Notes: generated by a model not told the origin, from the letters alone. 64,000 nt of DNA from Auanema rhodensis (GCA_964057225.1 OZ059899.1:12932001-12996000); one strand, 5' to 3'; counted from the first letter of the stretch, positions 49,819 to 63,611 are shown. A program made the numbers and translations.

Positions 49819-50595
49819 ATGATGAGTTGTCTCCCAAGTTTTCTAATTTTGCTTCTTCTACCATTCGGAGTATTCAGTTTAGTTACAGATTCGGTATGTT
49901 TCATCCTTCTTGTACTTCTGATGATGTTTTTACTATCAGAATCAGAAGATTAAGTTTTATAGTTTATAATTGAATATCATTATACAACTTGATAGTTTAG
50001 ATTATTGGAGAAGTTAAATGTGGTTTCAAGCCTACAATCGGAACATTAGTTGAAGTCTGGGCTAAGACAAGTGGTAAGTTATAACTCAGAATGTCCAGTT
50101 AATGTAAAATATTGTTTTAGATGATTGTTCTGATATGCTTTTGGATGAAGTAATGGCTGGAATAGGAGGCAAATTCAGTTTTGAGATTCCAGCCAATTTC
50201 GGCATTCAGCGTTATATACTGGTTAAGCATGATTGTAATGATGAGCATACGGTAAGTATTCAATTACATATTATGGTTTTAGATTTCAGAATTAATTTCT
50301 TTTTTGTCGTTACAAGACCATTAATTTTGTCTTTTTACCTATTATCTAAGCTCATTATCCAGCACCTTATCGGTTCCTCATTTCACAGACAATTCAAATA
50401 TTATATATATAAAGGATATAATCCAGAGATCTAACTATATAAATAGTATAATATTCCAGCAAATTATTTATTTGTTTTCATTTCATACAGCCAGGATTAC
50501 GCGTTTCACGATACGACATCGAATCTGGTCAGACACAATACAACCTGGATTTATCGGACTTTAGATTCATTGACTCCAGAATTCGTGAAGCATAA
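49819..50595 (+). CDS. Transthyretin-like protein 1 (divergent member of the cluster)
   Basis: This is a small secreted protein of the nematode-expanded TTR-like family, whose members act extracellularly in cell-corpse recognition, neuronal and parasite-secretome contexts. Exons are 49819-49893, 50001-50073, 50121-50251 and 50491-50595, totalling 384 nt or 127 residues. A signal peptide is clear (MMSCLPSFLILLLLPFGVFS). The mature part has GEVKCGFKPTIGTLVEVW, then GKFSFEIP, RYILVKHDCNDEH and GLRVSRYDI. The usual NIYHDC motif is YILVKHDC here. Introns fall at the family positions: phase 1 after the second strand and phase 0 after the HDC motif. Two adjacent ATGs begin the frame eight bases after an acceptor (tatcttatag). 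It is closest in layout to the next gene. Confidence 0.85.
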
Positions 50596-52063
50596 AAGGT
50601 TGAAGCTTGAAGCATAGTCTGGATGTGCCTTCCTGTACATATAGATCGACCCACTCATACATCGAACATGCATCACAGAACTTGCGTTTTGTTTTTTTTT
50701 GTTTCAAAACCATTTTTATGAAATTTTGTTGATTATTTTTTTTAAAAATAGCAGCTGAAAAGCTAATACATGTGAATAATAGGCCACGTTTTTGATCTAT
50801 GTTTTCTTATTTTTTCCATTTTTTTCTTTACATATCCCTAGAGATTTTCGTAAAATAAATAATGCTAATGTAATTAGTTTGAAATATATATATTCTGGTG
50901 GGTTATAAGCTCCAAAATATGTATTTGAAGATATGACGACTTCAAGAAAAATGGCTCGTTTACTCTCTTTTTCTTTCTCCCCCTCTTTACTTTTTTTCGA
51001 AATCTCTCAGACTCACTCTCTCAGACTTTCCCTCTCTCTCTCTTTTGTTCTCTCATTCCTTTCTATTTATACTAATTTCTACATGTTTCATCGATTCCTC
51101 TTTATGAAACTGATAGCTGATAGCTGAAGCTCAGGTCTCGTTCTGTTTTTCTTGCGTCCAGACTGAAGAGGACGTACTGGGTGACAGATTAATCCCTTGA
51201 GGCGTTCTGAGCACGGAGAAAAGAGTTTTGGAATATGGCCTTTGCTCCTCCTCTTATGCTTCCTCCTCGTTGTCGTGTTGTTCCTTTCTGGTTTGTGAGT
51301 ATGTGAGTGATGTCGTTCCTGATGTATCTCTTCGCGGAAGCTGCACGTCGTCATAGGTATGTCGCAGATATACATACATATCTACAAATAGATTCTTTGA
51401 TGAATGTTGATAGGAGAATGTTTTGCAGTAGCATCGCCTTCAGAAGCTTTATCGCCATTTACACATGTTGAAGCGCTTAACATCTTTATGAAGAGTGAAG
51501 ATAGATGATTCTTCAATTACAATTCTGCATTTGGTTCTTTAACCTTTGGGCTATGATCATCAAACATGTCTCTATTCATGTATATAGTACATACAATTGT
51601 TCTTTTTTTCATTACTTACTATGATGATTATGCTGTATATGCTTCAATCTCATGCTTGAACCATTCACAACAGTTTTCTTATCTAACTTGAACCGGAAGT
51701 TTACATGCTTGTCAGAATTTCTGCCGCAAAATGAACTTTTTTTTCTTTTTTTTTTGGCGCAAAACAGGAGGTAGTTCATGCCAATTAGAAACAAAATTAA
51801 TCTAGTTTATAGTTTTATTTGTGAGAAAATGAGCCAAAACCCGTGTGTAGTAAGGAGTAAAGAGATGAATATCTCTATATTCCTTCTCCTATCTATAGAT
51901 ATTTATATATTTCGCTTTGTATTATTATATGAATGATGCAAAAATATTATTTTTATCTTCAAGTACTTACGTTCGTTTTCAATTTTTATTTCATTTAGCT
52001 CTTGTAGTCGTCATACTTCGATGTGCTTTTACTGTATATCATCCATGGTTTCCCCTGGTCCTC

Positions 52064-52116
<53 letters not shown>

Positions 52117-52607
52117 GATTAATTTCTTACAACCTAAACACTTATGTATTCGTTTGAAGACTTTTTACTTTTCTAAAAAAAGTAAAATGCTGTTAAATGC
52201 TAATCTCCTCATCCATATCACATAGCAGTAGACGAGACGTACAAGACTGATGATGATTAGTGGAGTGCACAATGAGCAAAATCCATCAACTTTGTGATTT
52301 TCATGCTTGATGTACGACTAGGGAGATCATCTATCTATCTATGTATATGTTCCGTTAGCTAATCACAGCCATCATGCATAGCTCGTTTATCCTCTCAATC
52401 ATTAGCTGTCATCTGAATTTGGTCTTCGTTTTTTAGTTTTTTTCTGCTCATAATTCTTGTTGTTTTGAGCTTATTTGACTAAGACGTGTTTTAGCATTTT
52501 TTGCTCTTTTTCTTGTTTTTGACTTCATTTTCAAATTTTTTTTTGATATTTGTTATGGTACGTCGTCACTTCAATTTTTAGTTTTTTACTCTTCCAGAGA
52601 AAGAGTC
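50596..52607. other. Intergenic, TTR gene 1 to TTR gene 2
   Basis: About 2 kb, AT-rich, with a CT microsatellite at 52073-52112. No exon is supported on either strand. Confidence 0.6.
52073..52112. repeat. (CT)n microsatellite
   Basis: About 40 bp of CT dinucleotide between TTR genes 1 and 2. Confidence 0.95.
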
Positions 52608-53506
<899 letters not shown>

Positions 53507-54129
53507 GCCACATGAGCCGGCAACAAACGAGCTGCCATGATGCCAACGACGCTGACGATGACAACTAACACTACTAGTGCTTCTTCTACTTCTTCTTCTT
53601 CTTCTTGACCGACGACGTTGCAGCTGCTGTTGCTGTTAGTGTTGTTGCCGTCGTCGGCGACGATGATATGCATGATAAGCTCTGAAATCTACCGGCTGGC
53701 CGGATATCCCTCTATCTATCATGAGAATCTATACTTGCCATCTTTACCGTAATATCTTTCCAGTATTCTATACGACTATACTCGCATTTGAATGGAAATT
53801 TTTGTTTTTTTTCCGTTTTCACCGCCCATCCCCTTGCCATCCCCCTCACATTCATATTATCTATATCTTTTAAATAAATTATTTTTCTTACATATAAACG
53901 ATTATTTTTCCAATTTTTTGACTTTTTTTTGAATGAAAATTAAGCTTTTGAATTAAATTTTATAAATGAAGGAAATATTTAAACAAACAGTCATATATAC
54001 GATGAACTTTTGGCGATGTTTTTAATTAGAATTAGAACAATTACTTGTCATATTTGATAATTAGTTGATGATGATGATGATAATTTAATGTGAAGTTGTT
54101 TAATCTAAATATTATTTTTTAAAATTTAA

Positions 54130-54183
54130 AAGAGAGAGAGAGAGAGAGGGGGGGGGGAGAGAGAGAGAGAGAGAGGGGGAGTG
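54130..54183. repeat. (GA)n / G-run mixed simple repeat
   Basis: GA dinucleotides are interrupted by a run of ten G residues around 54148-54157. Confidence 0.9.
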
Positions 54184-54457
54184 AGAGAGGAGGGGTTACC
54201 GGACAGGTAGAAGGTGTGAAACAGGAAGACAATTGTTATGATAAGGTATTGTATTTAAAAAGAAAGAGAGAGAGAGAGAGAGAGAGCCAGAGGGAGAAAG
54301 AGAAAATTTAATACAATCTCTAGAGTATTTGAAAAAAATATTAAAATAATTATTAAATTAAAAATAATATTTTAACCCTAAAAAAGACTTTAATATGGTT
54401 GACTAAATATGAAACTCTTTTCTTCCTTGAAAATAAGCTACGAAGAGTCAAGAACAA

Positions 54458-54461
<4 letters not shown>

Positions 54462-54528
<67 letters not shown>
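54462..54528. repeat. (GA)n microsatellite
   Basis: About 67 bp of pure GA, about 180 bp upstream of TTR gene 3. Confidence 0.95.
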
Positions 54529-54531
<3 letters not shown>

Positions 54532-54708
54532 TGAAAGTGTTGATGATGTTTCTATTCACTTCTGAATGTTATCATCATCTTTTGTTATATCATTCTTCAT
54601 CGACGTCTTCTTTTCTCTCCCCTTTAGTTTTTTCTTTGAAAAATTTCAAAAATAATATTATTTATCGTATATTAAATTAATATTTAATAGAATAAATTAT
54701 ATTTTAGA

Positions 54709-55355
54709 ATGCAATTAATACAAATTTTTGTATTTACTTCCGTTATTGCTGTTACATCAGCTATTGGATTTTCTCAATCTGTTCAGATTGTTGGTAAACT
54801 TCTGTGTAATGATGAGCCAGCAAAGGATGTGAAGTTGAAGCTCTACGAGAAGGGCGTGGGTAAGGATATGTTTGAAGTTGTAAATTCTGATAAAGCCAAC
54901 TCTATCAACAACCTAAGCATGCTTAACGGAATCATTTCAGTTTTCGATTCATTTATGGCTGAAGATACCACAAACGACAAAGGAGAATTCCGATTAACTG
55001 GAACTGAAACTGAGATTAGTTCAATTGATCCTCAAGTCAATATCTATCATGATTGTGATGATGGCTGGACTGTAAGCTTATGAATCATGCTTTAAACCTC
55101 ATGTTTCAACTTATTTCAGCCATGCCAACGACGAATCAGTATCAAAATTCCAAGTGAATACATCACACACGGAACCGTAGCCAATAAGGTTCGTAATGTT
55201 CTCTCTGTCATGCTCTAAGTTGTGTCAGAATTATGACTTTTAAAGCTTTAAATATGTTTTCATCTATCTTTTTGTTGCAGGTTTTCCAATTAGGAGTAAT
55301 GCAATTGGCCGGTAAATATGCAGGAGAAACACGAGATTGTATTCATCGACATTAA
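54709..55355 (+). CDS. Transthyretin-like protein 3 (canonical; contains a stop-free 3n intron)
   Basis: This is a canonical TTR-like secreted protein. The best model is exons 54709-54859, 54941-55071, 55120-55188 and 55281-55355, totalling 426 nt or 141 residues. The signal peptide is MQLIQIFVFTSVIAVTSAIG. Family motifs are IVGKLLCNDEPAKDVKLKLY, GEFRLTGTETEISSIDPQ, NIYHDCDDGW, CQRRISIKIP, and FQLGVMQLAGKY followed by GETRDCIH. The segment 54860-54940 (gtaagg...atttcag, 81 nt) has no stop and keeps the frame. If retained, it would add 27 unusual residues between the strands. All four sister genes have a phase-1 intron at exactly this place, so it is almost certainly an intron. The ATG directly follows atattttag-a. 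Confidence 0.9.
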
Positions 55356-56024
55356 GAAAATAATAATTTTATTATATTAATTCATATGTGTATAATTTGT
55401 AAAAATAAATGTATAAATACCATTTTTCTTCTGATTTTTATCCAAAAAAATTCATTTTTCCTCAAATATTAACCGTCGTCTGGATACGTTTTGTCAAATT
55501 GATTTGGTTGTGAAGATAAAAAAAACAAACAATCTAATGATTCGAGTACTGAAATCTGAAAAACTTGTCGTCAATGATGATTCATCATCCAAATTATTGT
55601 CTGAAGTAGCTGAATCATTCCGTAGTTTTCCAGATATCATGATGACAACGTTTATAAATAGCTGATGTCGACGATAAGAAGCTACGGAAATAGGCTGTAC
55701 AGGGGTATTTCCCCTTGTCTCTCTATTTCTTTTCCAAGTTTAACAAGTTTTAAGAAAAAGTACGATCATTGATGTGTTGGTGGGTGACTGAATCATCCTT
55801 TGATTTTTTGCTTAAATTCATTAAATCATCTTTGCTCTAACTATTTGGTTTTTGAATTGTTTAAACAGTTTATTAGAGATTAATATAGTAAAGTATGATT
55901 CATAATTATAAATGAATAAATAATTTTACGAAAGAAAGAAAGAGAGAAGAGATGGATGACTTCCGAATCTGGTCTTTACTTGTCTTCGATTTATCAAGTA
56001 TACCACTGATAGCTCAAGTGAATC

Positions 56025-56032
56025 TCTCTCTT

Positions 56033-56086
<54 letters not shown>
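56025..56086. repeat. (CT)n microsatellite
   Basis: About 60 bp of CT dinucleotides with a few TTT interruptions at the left end. Confidence 0.95.
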
Positions 56087-56089
<3 letters not shown>

Positions 56090-56462
56090 GGGTGATCATC
56101 ATCTTCTTCTTCGTCAAACACTTCATGATACAACACAATATCCTTTTCCTATAAAACTATTTAAATTTCAAATAATAAAATGAAATGTAGATGAAAGACA
56201 ATCATGATGACCTTTTGTTTCTTTTCTGATTTCAATGTTTTAGCCCATGGAAGATAACCTGTATAAACAATAATGATTTCTTCCTATCACCTGCTTCATC
56301 GTTTACATCTTCGTCGTCGTCGTCGTCGTTGTCTTCTTCTTCTTCTTCTTCTTCTTCTGTGTCCCACATATTACACAATATTGGCATTGTGTATATATGA
56401 AAAAGAGAAATTTTGACCATATTTGATTGAAAACTCGATTACTTACAATCACTTCTATCTTC

Positions 56463-56463
<1 letters not shown>

Positions 56464-56498
<35 letters not shown>
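56464..56498. repeat. (CT)n microsatellite
   Basis: About 35 bp of CT dinucleotide, 230 bp upstream of TTR gene 4. Confidence 0.95.
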
Positions 56499-56501
<3 letters not shown>

Positions 56502-56725
56502 AGTATTTTTTTCTTTTCATCATCGTTTTCACACTCTCATCATCTTTGTCTTCAATTGAAGTTCAATCTCCTGTTCGTATCTACGCAAGCTATGTGGTTG
56601 TTCATAACCGTGCCTGTCATGTGTCTCCATCATTGTATTCAGATTACTTCGTAGATTTCTTACTTCAAGCTCGTTATTTTTCTTTTTCAACATCACATCA
56701 TTCTGATCATTCTGAGAATTTTAGA

Positions 56726-57340
56726 ATGCACGCTGTCCCAGCTCTTCTTGTTGCCATTGCTGTCGTCGTTGTTCCTTCCATTGAAGCTCTCGGACGTGCT
56801 CAATCCGTTGGAGTTAAGGGAAAGCTCATCTGCAATGATAAACCAGCTGCTGATGTTAAGATCAAGATGTATGATGAAGACAAACGTATGTTTCGTTGTG
56901 ATTCATCTATGATTCTTCTATGTATTTGCTTGCAGTCTCCCCAGATGAGCACATGGCTACCGTGAAGACTGATTCCGAAGGAAACTTCATCATCAAGGGA
57001 ACTGCTTCTGAATTCACATCCATTGAACCAAAAATCAATATTTATCACGACTGTAACGATGGAATCAAGGTAAAGTGCCTCTGATATGAAACCGCACAAC
57101 AACGAATGTTTTCAGCCTTGTCAACGTAAGCTCACCATCTACGTCCCAGATTCCTACATCGTCAGTGGAGAAGTAAGTTTTTTTATTTTTCTCGTATATT
57201 AATTTTGTCAACGTGAAAGAATTTAGTATCATGCTAATGCTTTAATATTTCAGGTTGCTACCAAGATTTTCAACTTCGGAGTCTTCCAATTAGCCGGAAA
57301 GTACGAGGGTGAAACCCGTGATTGTCTCCATCGCGTGTAA
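56726..57340 (+). CDS. Transthyretin-like protein 4 (canonical)
   Basis: Exons 56726-56885, 56936-57069, 57116-57172 and 57254-57340 sum to 438 nt or 145 residues, a typical family length. The signal peptide is MHAVPALLVAIAVVVVPS. The mature protein starts near LGRAQSVGVKGKLICNDKP. Then follow VKIKMYDEDK, EGNFIIKGTASEFTSIEP, INIYHDCNDG, CQRKLTIYVPDSYI and FNFGVFQLAGKYEGETRDC, ending LHRV. The Cys residues of the C(N/E)..P and HDC..G..PCQR motifs are present. It is a close sister of gene 3 and shares the intron phases (1, then 0, then 0). Codon use is more C-ended than in genes 1 and 2, suggesting higher expression. The ATG follows gaattttag-a directly, so trans-splicing with almost no leader is likely. 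Confidence 0.93.
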
Positions 57341-58601
57341 ATTTCTCAATATTAGACGGAATTTTGACAATTTTCTCATATTTCTTGTCAATTATATAAT
57401 ATCATAATCATATATCCTGTATATTATTCTCATCATAGATGCTCATATCACTTTCTTTTTTGAAAAAAAAAACGGAGGAGAAACAGGTTTTCAACAAGAA
57501 AAAAACAAAAAAGTTTCTCTCACCCTCATCACTGTTACTGTGCTGAAAATGTATGCTCAATCCATAAGAAATATAAAAAATTATTTTTAAAAATTAAAAT
57601 AAATATTTTCTTTTTTAATTTTAAATTTCTTTTTATTTTTTATATAATTCATTTAACCTTCAATCTTTATCTTCTTGGAAAGCAGTTGATGAAACACAAC
57701 ACTGACATCATCAGACTACGTATGACGATGATGAAAGATCAAAAAGATTCATAGAAATGGTATGTATTGATATGGAAGAGGTTCAACATTTCAAGGTTTA
57801 CTGAAAAACTTTGCCAACTTAGAGCATGTTAAGCATATCATGAATGCGAAGAAGCATCAACAATTGGTTCCGTCTATACAAAGAAAACGACATTTGAATA
57901 GTTTTTAACGGTTTTTACTTGTCGTTATCACTACAGAAGATAGTTCTAGTGTTGAAATCATCTGAAGGTCTTCTGTTATTGTTGTAAAGCAAAACTGAAG
58001 ACGATTTCGAACTAACAAAAACGATAGAGAGAGAGAGAGAGAGATAAAGAGAGAGAGAGAGAGAGAGAGAAAGGGGGGAGTGAGAAGGATAGAGAGAGAG
58101 AAAGAGATAAATAGAAAAAAAGAAAAGGAGAAATGTATATAGAGAGAGAGACAAAAAAAGGAAGAATAATGCGAGAGTGCAAAGAAAAAAAAGGTCGCGT
58201 CCTCCCTCTGTGTATCATCTTTAACCCCCCACCCTTCTAAAAGAACAGGTTAGTTTGTATATGAAGATGATGCCATTCTATTGTCATTATTATTATTATT
58301 ATCATCATGTCTTGTCTTTTCTTGTTTATTATGTAAAGTCTTTACTATCGACGTTATCTGAACCCTTAAAGTCACTGAATGTCGTTGTCGTCGCTGTCGA
58401 GTTCAGTACTATCCTAATGGCTTCACGACAATTGACGATTTTAGTAGAAGCTCATTCATATTCATGAAATATCAAATCTCCATCTATCTATCTGATATTT
58501 TCTATCAAATTTTCAATTTCTTCTTTCATTTTCTATGTTTTCTCGTCTTTTATTTGGTTTATTTCAACATATTCTCGAACCTTTCAACCTTATTTTTCAG
58601 A
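57341..58601. other. Intergenic, TTR gene 4 to TTR gene 5
   Basis: About 1.26 kb, AT-rich, with GA-rich simple repeats at 58025-58071 and purine-rich DNA to about 58190. No exon is supported. Confidence 0.6.
58025..58071. repeat. (GA)n microsatellite
   Basis: About 47 bp of GA dinucleotides with one interruption, followed by imperfect purine repeats. Confidence 0.95.
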
Positions 58602-59219
58602 ATGAAGTTCTTAGTCGTTCTCGCCTTGATTGGATCTGTATCCGCCATTAACCTCATTGGTCGTCGTCAGTCCGCAGCTGTATGTTTCCATCCTCATCTT
58701 TCTCATCATAACTGAATTCATTACCTTACAGGCTACAGGAAAACTGATGTGCGAAGGCAAGCCAGCTTCTGGTGTTACTGTTAAACTCATGGAATCTGAC
58801 AGTAAGTGTTTTACATAAAGAACCAAATGTTTCTTTTGTCTCATACATGTAGTTCAACTATCTTTCAGATTCCATCGGATTCGCTGTCTTTGATACTGAT
58901 GACACCATGGCTACCGGAAAGACTGATTCCAGCGGAAGATTCACTGTTAGCGGATCCACCAAGGAAATTTCTGGTATTGAGCCATACTTGGCCATCTACC
59001 ACGATTGCAAAGACGGACTCGTACGTGATTCTGTTTTCGTTGATTATTTGTCACCGACACGTATTTCAGAAGCCCGGATCTCGTATTGTCCGCATCAACA
59101 TTCCATCATCTTACGCCAATGACGGAGACGTTGCCAAGAAGACTTATGATGCTGGACAATTAGAACTTGCCGGAAAGTTCCCAGGAGAAGGACGCAGTGG
59201 CTTGTTCGGAAGAAAATAA
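58602..59219 (+). CDS. Transthyretin-like protein 5 (canonical)
   Basis: Exons 58602-58679, 58732-58801, 58869-59020 and 59070-59219 sum to 450 nt or 149 residues. The signal peptide is [16 protein letters not shown], followed by [20 protein letters not shown]. Then come [55 protein letters not shown] and [18 protein letters not shown], ending in the basic tail LFGRK. It has lost the second Cys of the usual PCQR motif (KPGSR instead) and the final DC motif (GEGRSG). One family disulfide is therefore absent, which sets it apart from genes 3 and 4. There is an extra early intron at 58680-58731 in addition to the shared phase-1 and phase-0 ones. Codon bias is strong. The ATG follows tatttttcag-a. 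Confidence 0.92.
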
Positions 59220-59782
59220 AAACTTGAATGTAGACTGTGGACGTTGCTCATGTTCGATCCATAGAAAAAAAAGAAATATATATATTATGAAATATAATTA
59301 ATGGAAAACATTTTCATAAATGAAAAATAAAATATTTTATGTGTAAAGCTGTAATATTGAGTTTTTCAAATGATCGTCTTCTTCTTTCTTGCATCATTAT
59401 GCATAGTAACTTTACAATAATTTGAATAATTATCACGAAATACGATAAAGAAAACAATTTTATACTAATTATATGAAATAAACAACCGTTCTAGTTAAGA
59501 TACAAACATTTAAAATGATAATCTTATATATAACTTTATTAACTTATTTACGTGAAGTTCACGTGGGAAATTACATTATGCAAATAGGTGTACGTGAAAC
59601 ATTTACGTAAACGTCATTATAAAAATATTTAATTATAATTTATAAATTTAATAAAGATATATGTATTCTTAAAATTTTTTTAAGAAAATATTCTTTTACC
59701 CAATGTAAAGCATATATAAGGTATAATGAAACCGTAAACGTAGAAAAACGACTAGCGAAATGACTGTGATTATGAATTCAAA
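59220..59782. other. Convergent intergenic region, TTR gene 5 / unc-79
   Basis: 563 bp, AT-rich, with an AATAAA near 59327-59332. An ACGTGAA cluster (about 59,545-59,615) includes tttacgtgaagttcacgtgg. No gene is seen. Confidence 0.6.
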
Positions 59783-62700
59783 TTATACATTATAGAATGG
59801 AGAAGCTGCTGATGTTTGTAATTCTACTTGTGATATCTTGTAACGGACTTTCTTAAGCCATTCTGATATCTGTGGAGCTTCTAGACATGGTTGATTCTCT
59901 CCAGAATCAAGTTTCATTCTATGTATTATTAAATGAATTTACTATATATTAATAGATAATTATACCTTAATTGATTAGGAATTTGGCTGTGATAAGCGGT
60001 AAGTATAGGAGCCCATAAGGAATATAATTGGCACAACAAAGCTGAATTTACCTGGAAAAAAAAACGAATAAAAACTATATAACGTATATCATATATGTTA
60101 AAATACCTGTTGTAAAGCTTGTATAGTATTGAGGAAATGCAGATTCACCATATCAGCCAACTGAAAAGGGTAAGTTGTAATGTCATGCTTGATAAGAAAG
60201 TTCAAAAACTTACAACTTTAGAATGGCTAAGCAATTGAAGTATGGCTGGTGTTACACGAGCCCAAAAATCAAGTAGATGGGCAAAAGCCGTCGTGGAACT
60301 GGGTCTGAAGTGATTTGAACTGCCAGAAACTCGATTATAGTTCTTAGCAAGGATTTACCTGAATACAGCAGCACGCTCACAATACACAGTCCACAGCTGA
60401 CAAAGGTGAAAAGCATGGAATAAGGCAGACATATGAACCACAGATTGCTGAAAATTTCAAATTACAACCTTGGAGCTTAAGCTTGTATGATGTATAAACC
60501 TTAGACTGATCAGCAAAGCCAGCAAGAACGAAATGTATATAATCAGCCATATGCTGTGAGCATTCAATTGGTACAGGAAGGCAACTGTGATTAGCATGTA
60601 GTGCTCCAAGTAACAGCCATGAGAGTACACGAACATTACTGACTGAATCAGCAAATGCTCCAGGTGCAGACTGCAGTTGAAGAAAATTAATGAAGTTGAA
60701 TCAGAACCAATCATACCTGAGTAACACTTGGTGGACTCATTAGCCATGGAATAAAACGTATAACAGTTCGACAATCTCGAGCATTTGATCGACTCATCTC
60801 AACGGCTATAGCTTCAGCCAGTTTACCTTTCAGATCTCCTCCAATAGAGTCAGATGTTGTTTCTTTCTGAAAAAGAATTAAATTATAAAACTACAAGCTA
60901 TAGACGATGAGCAAACCTTCAACTTGGCTAATACATGCAAATCAGCAATGAAATCCAAAATTTCAAATAAAAATGGACGAACAGCCTCAGCAGCTGCTGT
61001 ATTATACTGATCTCCATTGATAAGTATAACATCAATATCTATAACATCTCGTCATATTACTCGATTAGCTTCAGATATCTAACCTTCTCCAGCATCTTGT
61101 AGAATCATATTAGCTATTGTCATATAGTTATCTTCATGCATTAAGCATTTGAACTTGATAGCTTGAATCAATTCCGCAACCACAGCACGAGTAATGCTCT
61201 GCTTATCACGTTCCTATAAAGCATTATTCAACTTATTCTAAAAACATTCTAGAGGTTTACCCGGATTAAAGCTCGATTGCATGCTGTACAAACAGATAGA
61301 AGAGATTCCAATTGTACAGGACTGTGATGCATTGCTTCTGCTAGCCATTTAGCAAAAGCTTCAACCAATGAGACAGCATTCTAAAATAATTTAGAAGGAT
61401 TGTCATCTTGTTTAGAAATTTACCTTGAAAGCACTGAAGTTTTGTACTTTCAATACATGAGATATGACTGTAATAGCACTCTCAATCTCGAATCTTGAAG
61501 GCTTAATAGCATTATCAGTTGCAAGTTGGAACTAAAAGATTAAATTTTTAAGACTAAAACTTGTTGAATATGAATACTTGTGAATGATAACGACGGAAGA
61601 ATGTATCAAGATGTTGAGTAACATTAGTCCAATGATTGATATAAGCATCAGTTGGTACTTCTACTATATAGCTTGCTAAGTTTCTCATTACAGTTGATAG
61701 ACGAGATGGCCATGTTTCCGTTATATCCTTTACAACAAATTGTTTTATTTGAATTCAAGTTATAACATTGAAAGTACCTCAAGTAAGAGTTGTATCAGAT
61801 GTACAGGACTTAATTCCGTGAAATCAGCTAATGATAATGAGATAACAGACCAAAATGGATCATCTTTAGCTAGGTAAGAATCAAATAATTGAAGACAAAT
61901 TCCAGATGATGACAGCTAAAACGATACAAATTTCTCATAAAACTTGAAAACTTTGACTGATTCATCTCACCTGATGTAAGGTTACTCGAAGCATTTGCTT
62001 TGCCACACTACGACAGTTGCCCGGAACAAACATTTCCATACTATGCCATGGATATAATGGACGATTTATCAATCTTTATTATATTATTCATTATAATTAT
62101 TATGATAATTAATTAGAAATGTACCTTGTAACTGTATGAAGGATTCGGAATAAGATTGGAGCTGCCATAGATGGCTCACGATGAAGGAATGTCTCAACGC
62201 TTATCAAACATAACGATATCTGAAATATATTCTTGAGTTATAGCCAGTATATTGAATTAGCTTACGGTCTCTTCATCAAATGATTCTATTGCTTCGTTGC
62301 AATGACCACATCGAAGCTCAACCGGAATAAGTGGTCCGGGTTTTCCTCCACCTTTACGTGTTCCCTTGTTCCGCTTTGATACTTCTCGACTTCGTTTTCG
62401 AGGAATAGCCTTAGTTTCCAATATCATTGGATGTTGACCACAATCTGTCTCATTATGCTCCTAAAAGTATATTCATTTGATTATGAATGTTGATAAGCTT
62501 CCTACTTGTATGGTTGTGACGGTTAAGCTTTCTGGTCTTACCAATCCACTACGATCTTCATCTTCATCTGAATCATTTGCTAAATCATCCCATGTAGCTA
62601 TTTCATTAGCTTGCTCAGATTCTGCACACATATGAGCTTGGCCTGTAAGAAATTTTAAATTATAACTTACTATATGATATAGTAAATTATAATAAAATAC

Positions 62701-63611
62701 CTTGTAATGTTTTGACAACAATATCAATAAGTTTAGTTACACCCTCATTAAATGGAACTTGATCGAAACGATACTAAAACATTTTATAAATTATAATTAG
62801 CATAAATATAAATGTAAAATATGTTAATTTGACGTAAAATACGTGAAAAGCTTTCACGTTTTTGAAATATATTTTCAGATTTTTTGACTTGCGAATCGGT
62901 TGTATTTCAAATTCTAATCTATTATTATAATTCTAATTATTAACTTAACTATACGTATATAGTTAGTAATAATATCTTACTTTATAGAGAATTAGAACAA
63001 GTGAATTCAGCCATAGATGTCTTGAATGTTGGGATAATAGTTTAAGCGAATAATTAGCGACATGTTGATCACTAGCCAATTTTTGTGGAGATGGTAAATG
63101 AATAAGAAGTTGTAACACAACGGGTAACATCTGATTTCCTATAATTATATGTAATAGTAAAGATTTAATAAATCATTTAGAAACCTATCCATAAGTTCAT
63201 GTCTAAGATTTCAGGTAGTCCGCTTAAGAAAGCATTACAAACAGCTGATTTTCTGAAACATTGACGTCAGATCAATGAGATATGTAGCTGTCAACCAACC
63301 TTAATCGAGCTGGAGGTATTGTGAAGCATTTCTCTGTATTACTGTATCCAAGTAATGTATTGAAATGTCGGAAAAGAACTGATTGCTTCTTTGCATTAGC
63401 CTTCTCATCTGTTGGAGTTGAATTTTTGTTGCTAAAAGTTATGGCATGAAAAGCTTAACTATACAGGTTTCTAACCTTAAAAATGTGACAAAGAGTGAAA
63501 TTACTAGATATACTGTATGTCTTTCTGGATTTTCCATATCAACGACACGATTGAAAAGCAAACACATGTTGCTTTCCTCATCAGTAAATTCCCGTAATCT
63601 GCCATAACCAC
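59783..63611 (-). CDS. unc-79: UNC-79, NALCN sodium-leak channel auxiliary protein (C-terminal part; continues beyond window)
   Basis: UNC-79 is a giant HEAT-like protein that, with UNC-80, stabilises and localises the NALCN/NCA sodium leak channel in neurons. Only the C-terminal portion is present, in many minus-strand exons with short introns. In protein order: GYGRLREFTDEESN; FRHFNTLLGYSNTEKCF; NAFLSGLPEILDMNLW; MLPVVLQLLIHLP; HLWLNSLVLILYK; CGHCNEAIESFDEETISL; MFVPGNCRSVAKQMLRVTLH; VRVLSWLLLGALHANHSC; HMSALFHAFHLCQLWTVYCE; and the end WLKKVRYKISQVEL, SPFYNV. The stop is TAA (59783-59785). Order and end match UNC79 rather than UNC80, notably VPGN..SVAKQ and LLGY...KCF. The most upstream exon I can place ends at 63611. 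The region to 64000 looks like intron. Confidence 0.9.

Larger units (their letters stand above)
53507..54708. other. Intergenic, TTR gene 2 to TTR gene 3
   Basis: About 1.2 kb with three GA arrays (54130-54183, 54265-54286 and 54462-54528) in AT-rich DNA. A short TTC run (about 53,585-53,606) and GTT/GTC-rich DNA lie near 53,620-53,660. No coding exon is supported. Confidence 0.6.
55356..56725. other. Intergenic, TTR gene 3 to TTR gene 4
   Basis: About 1.4 kb of AT-rich DNA with CT arrays at about 56025-56086 and 56464-56498. A CGT/CTT trinucleotide tract (about 56308-56358) creates a spurious Glu/Asp-rich frame on the minus strand. No exon is supported. Confidence 0.6.
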
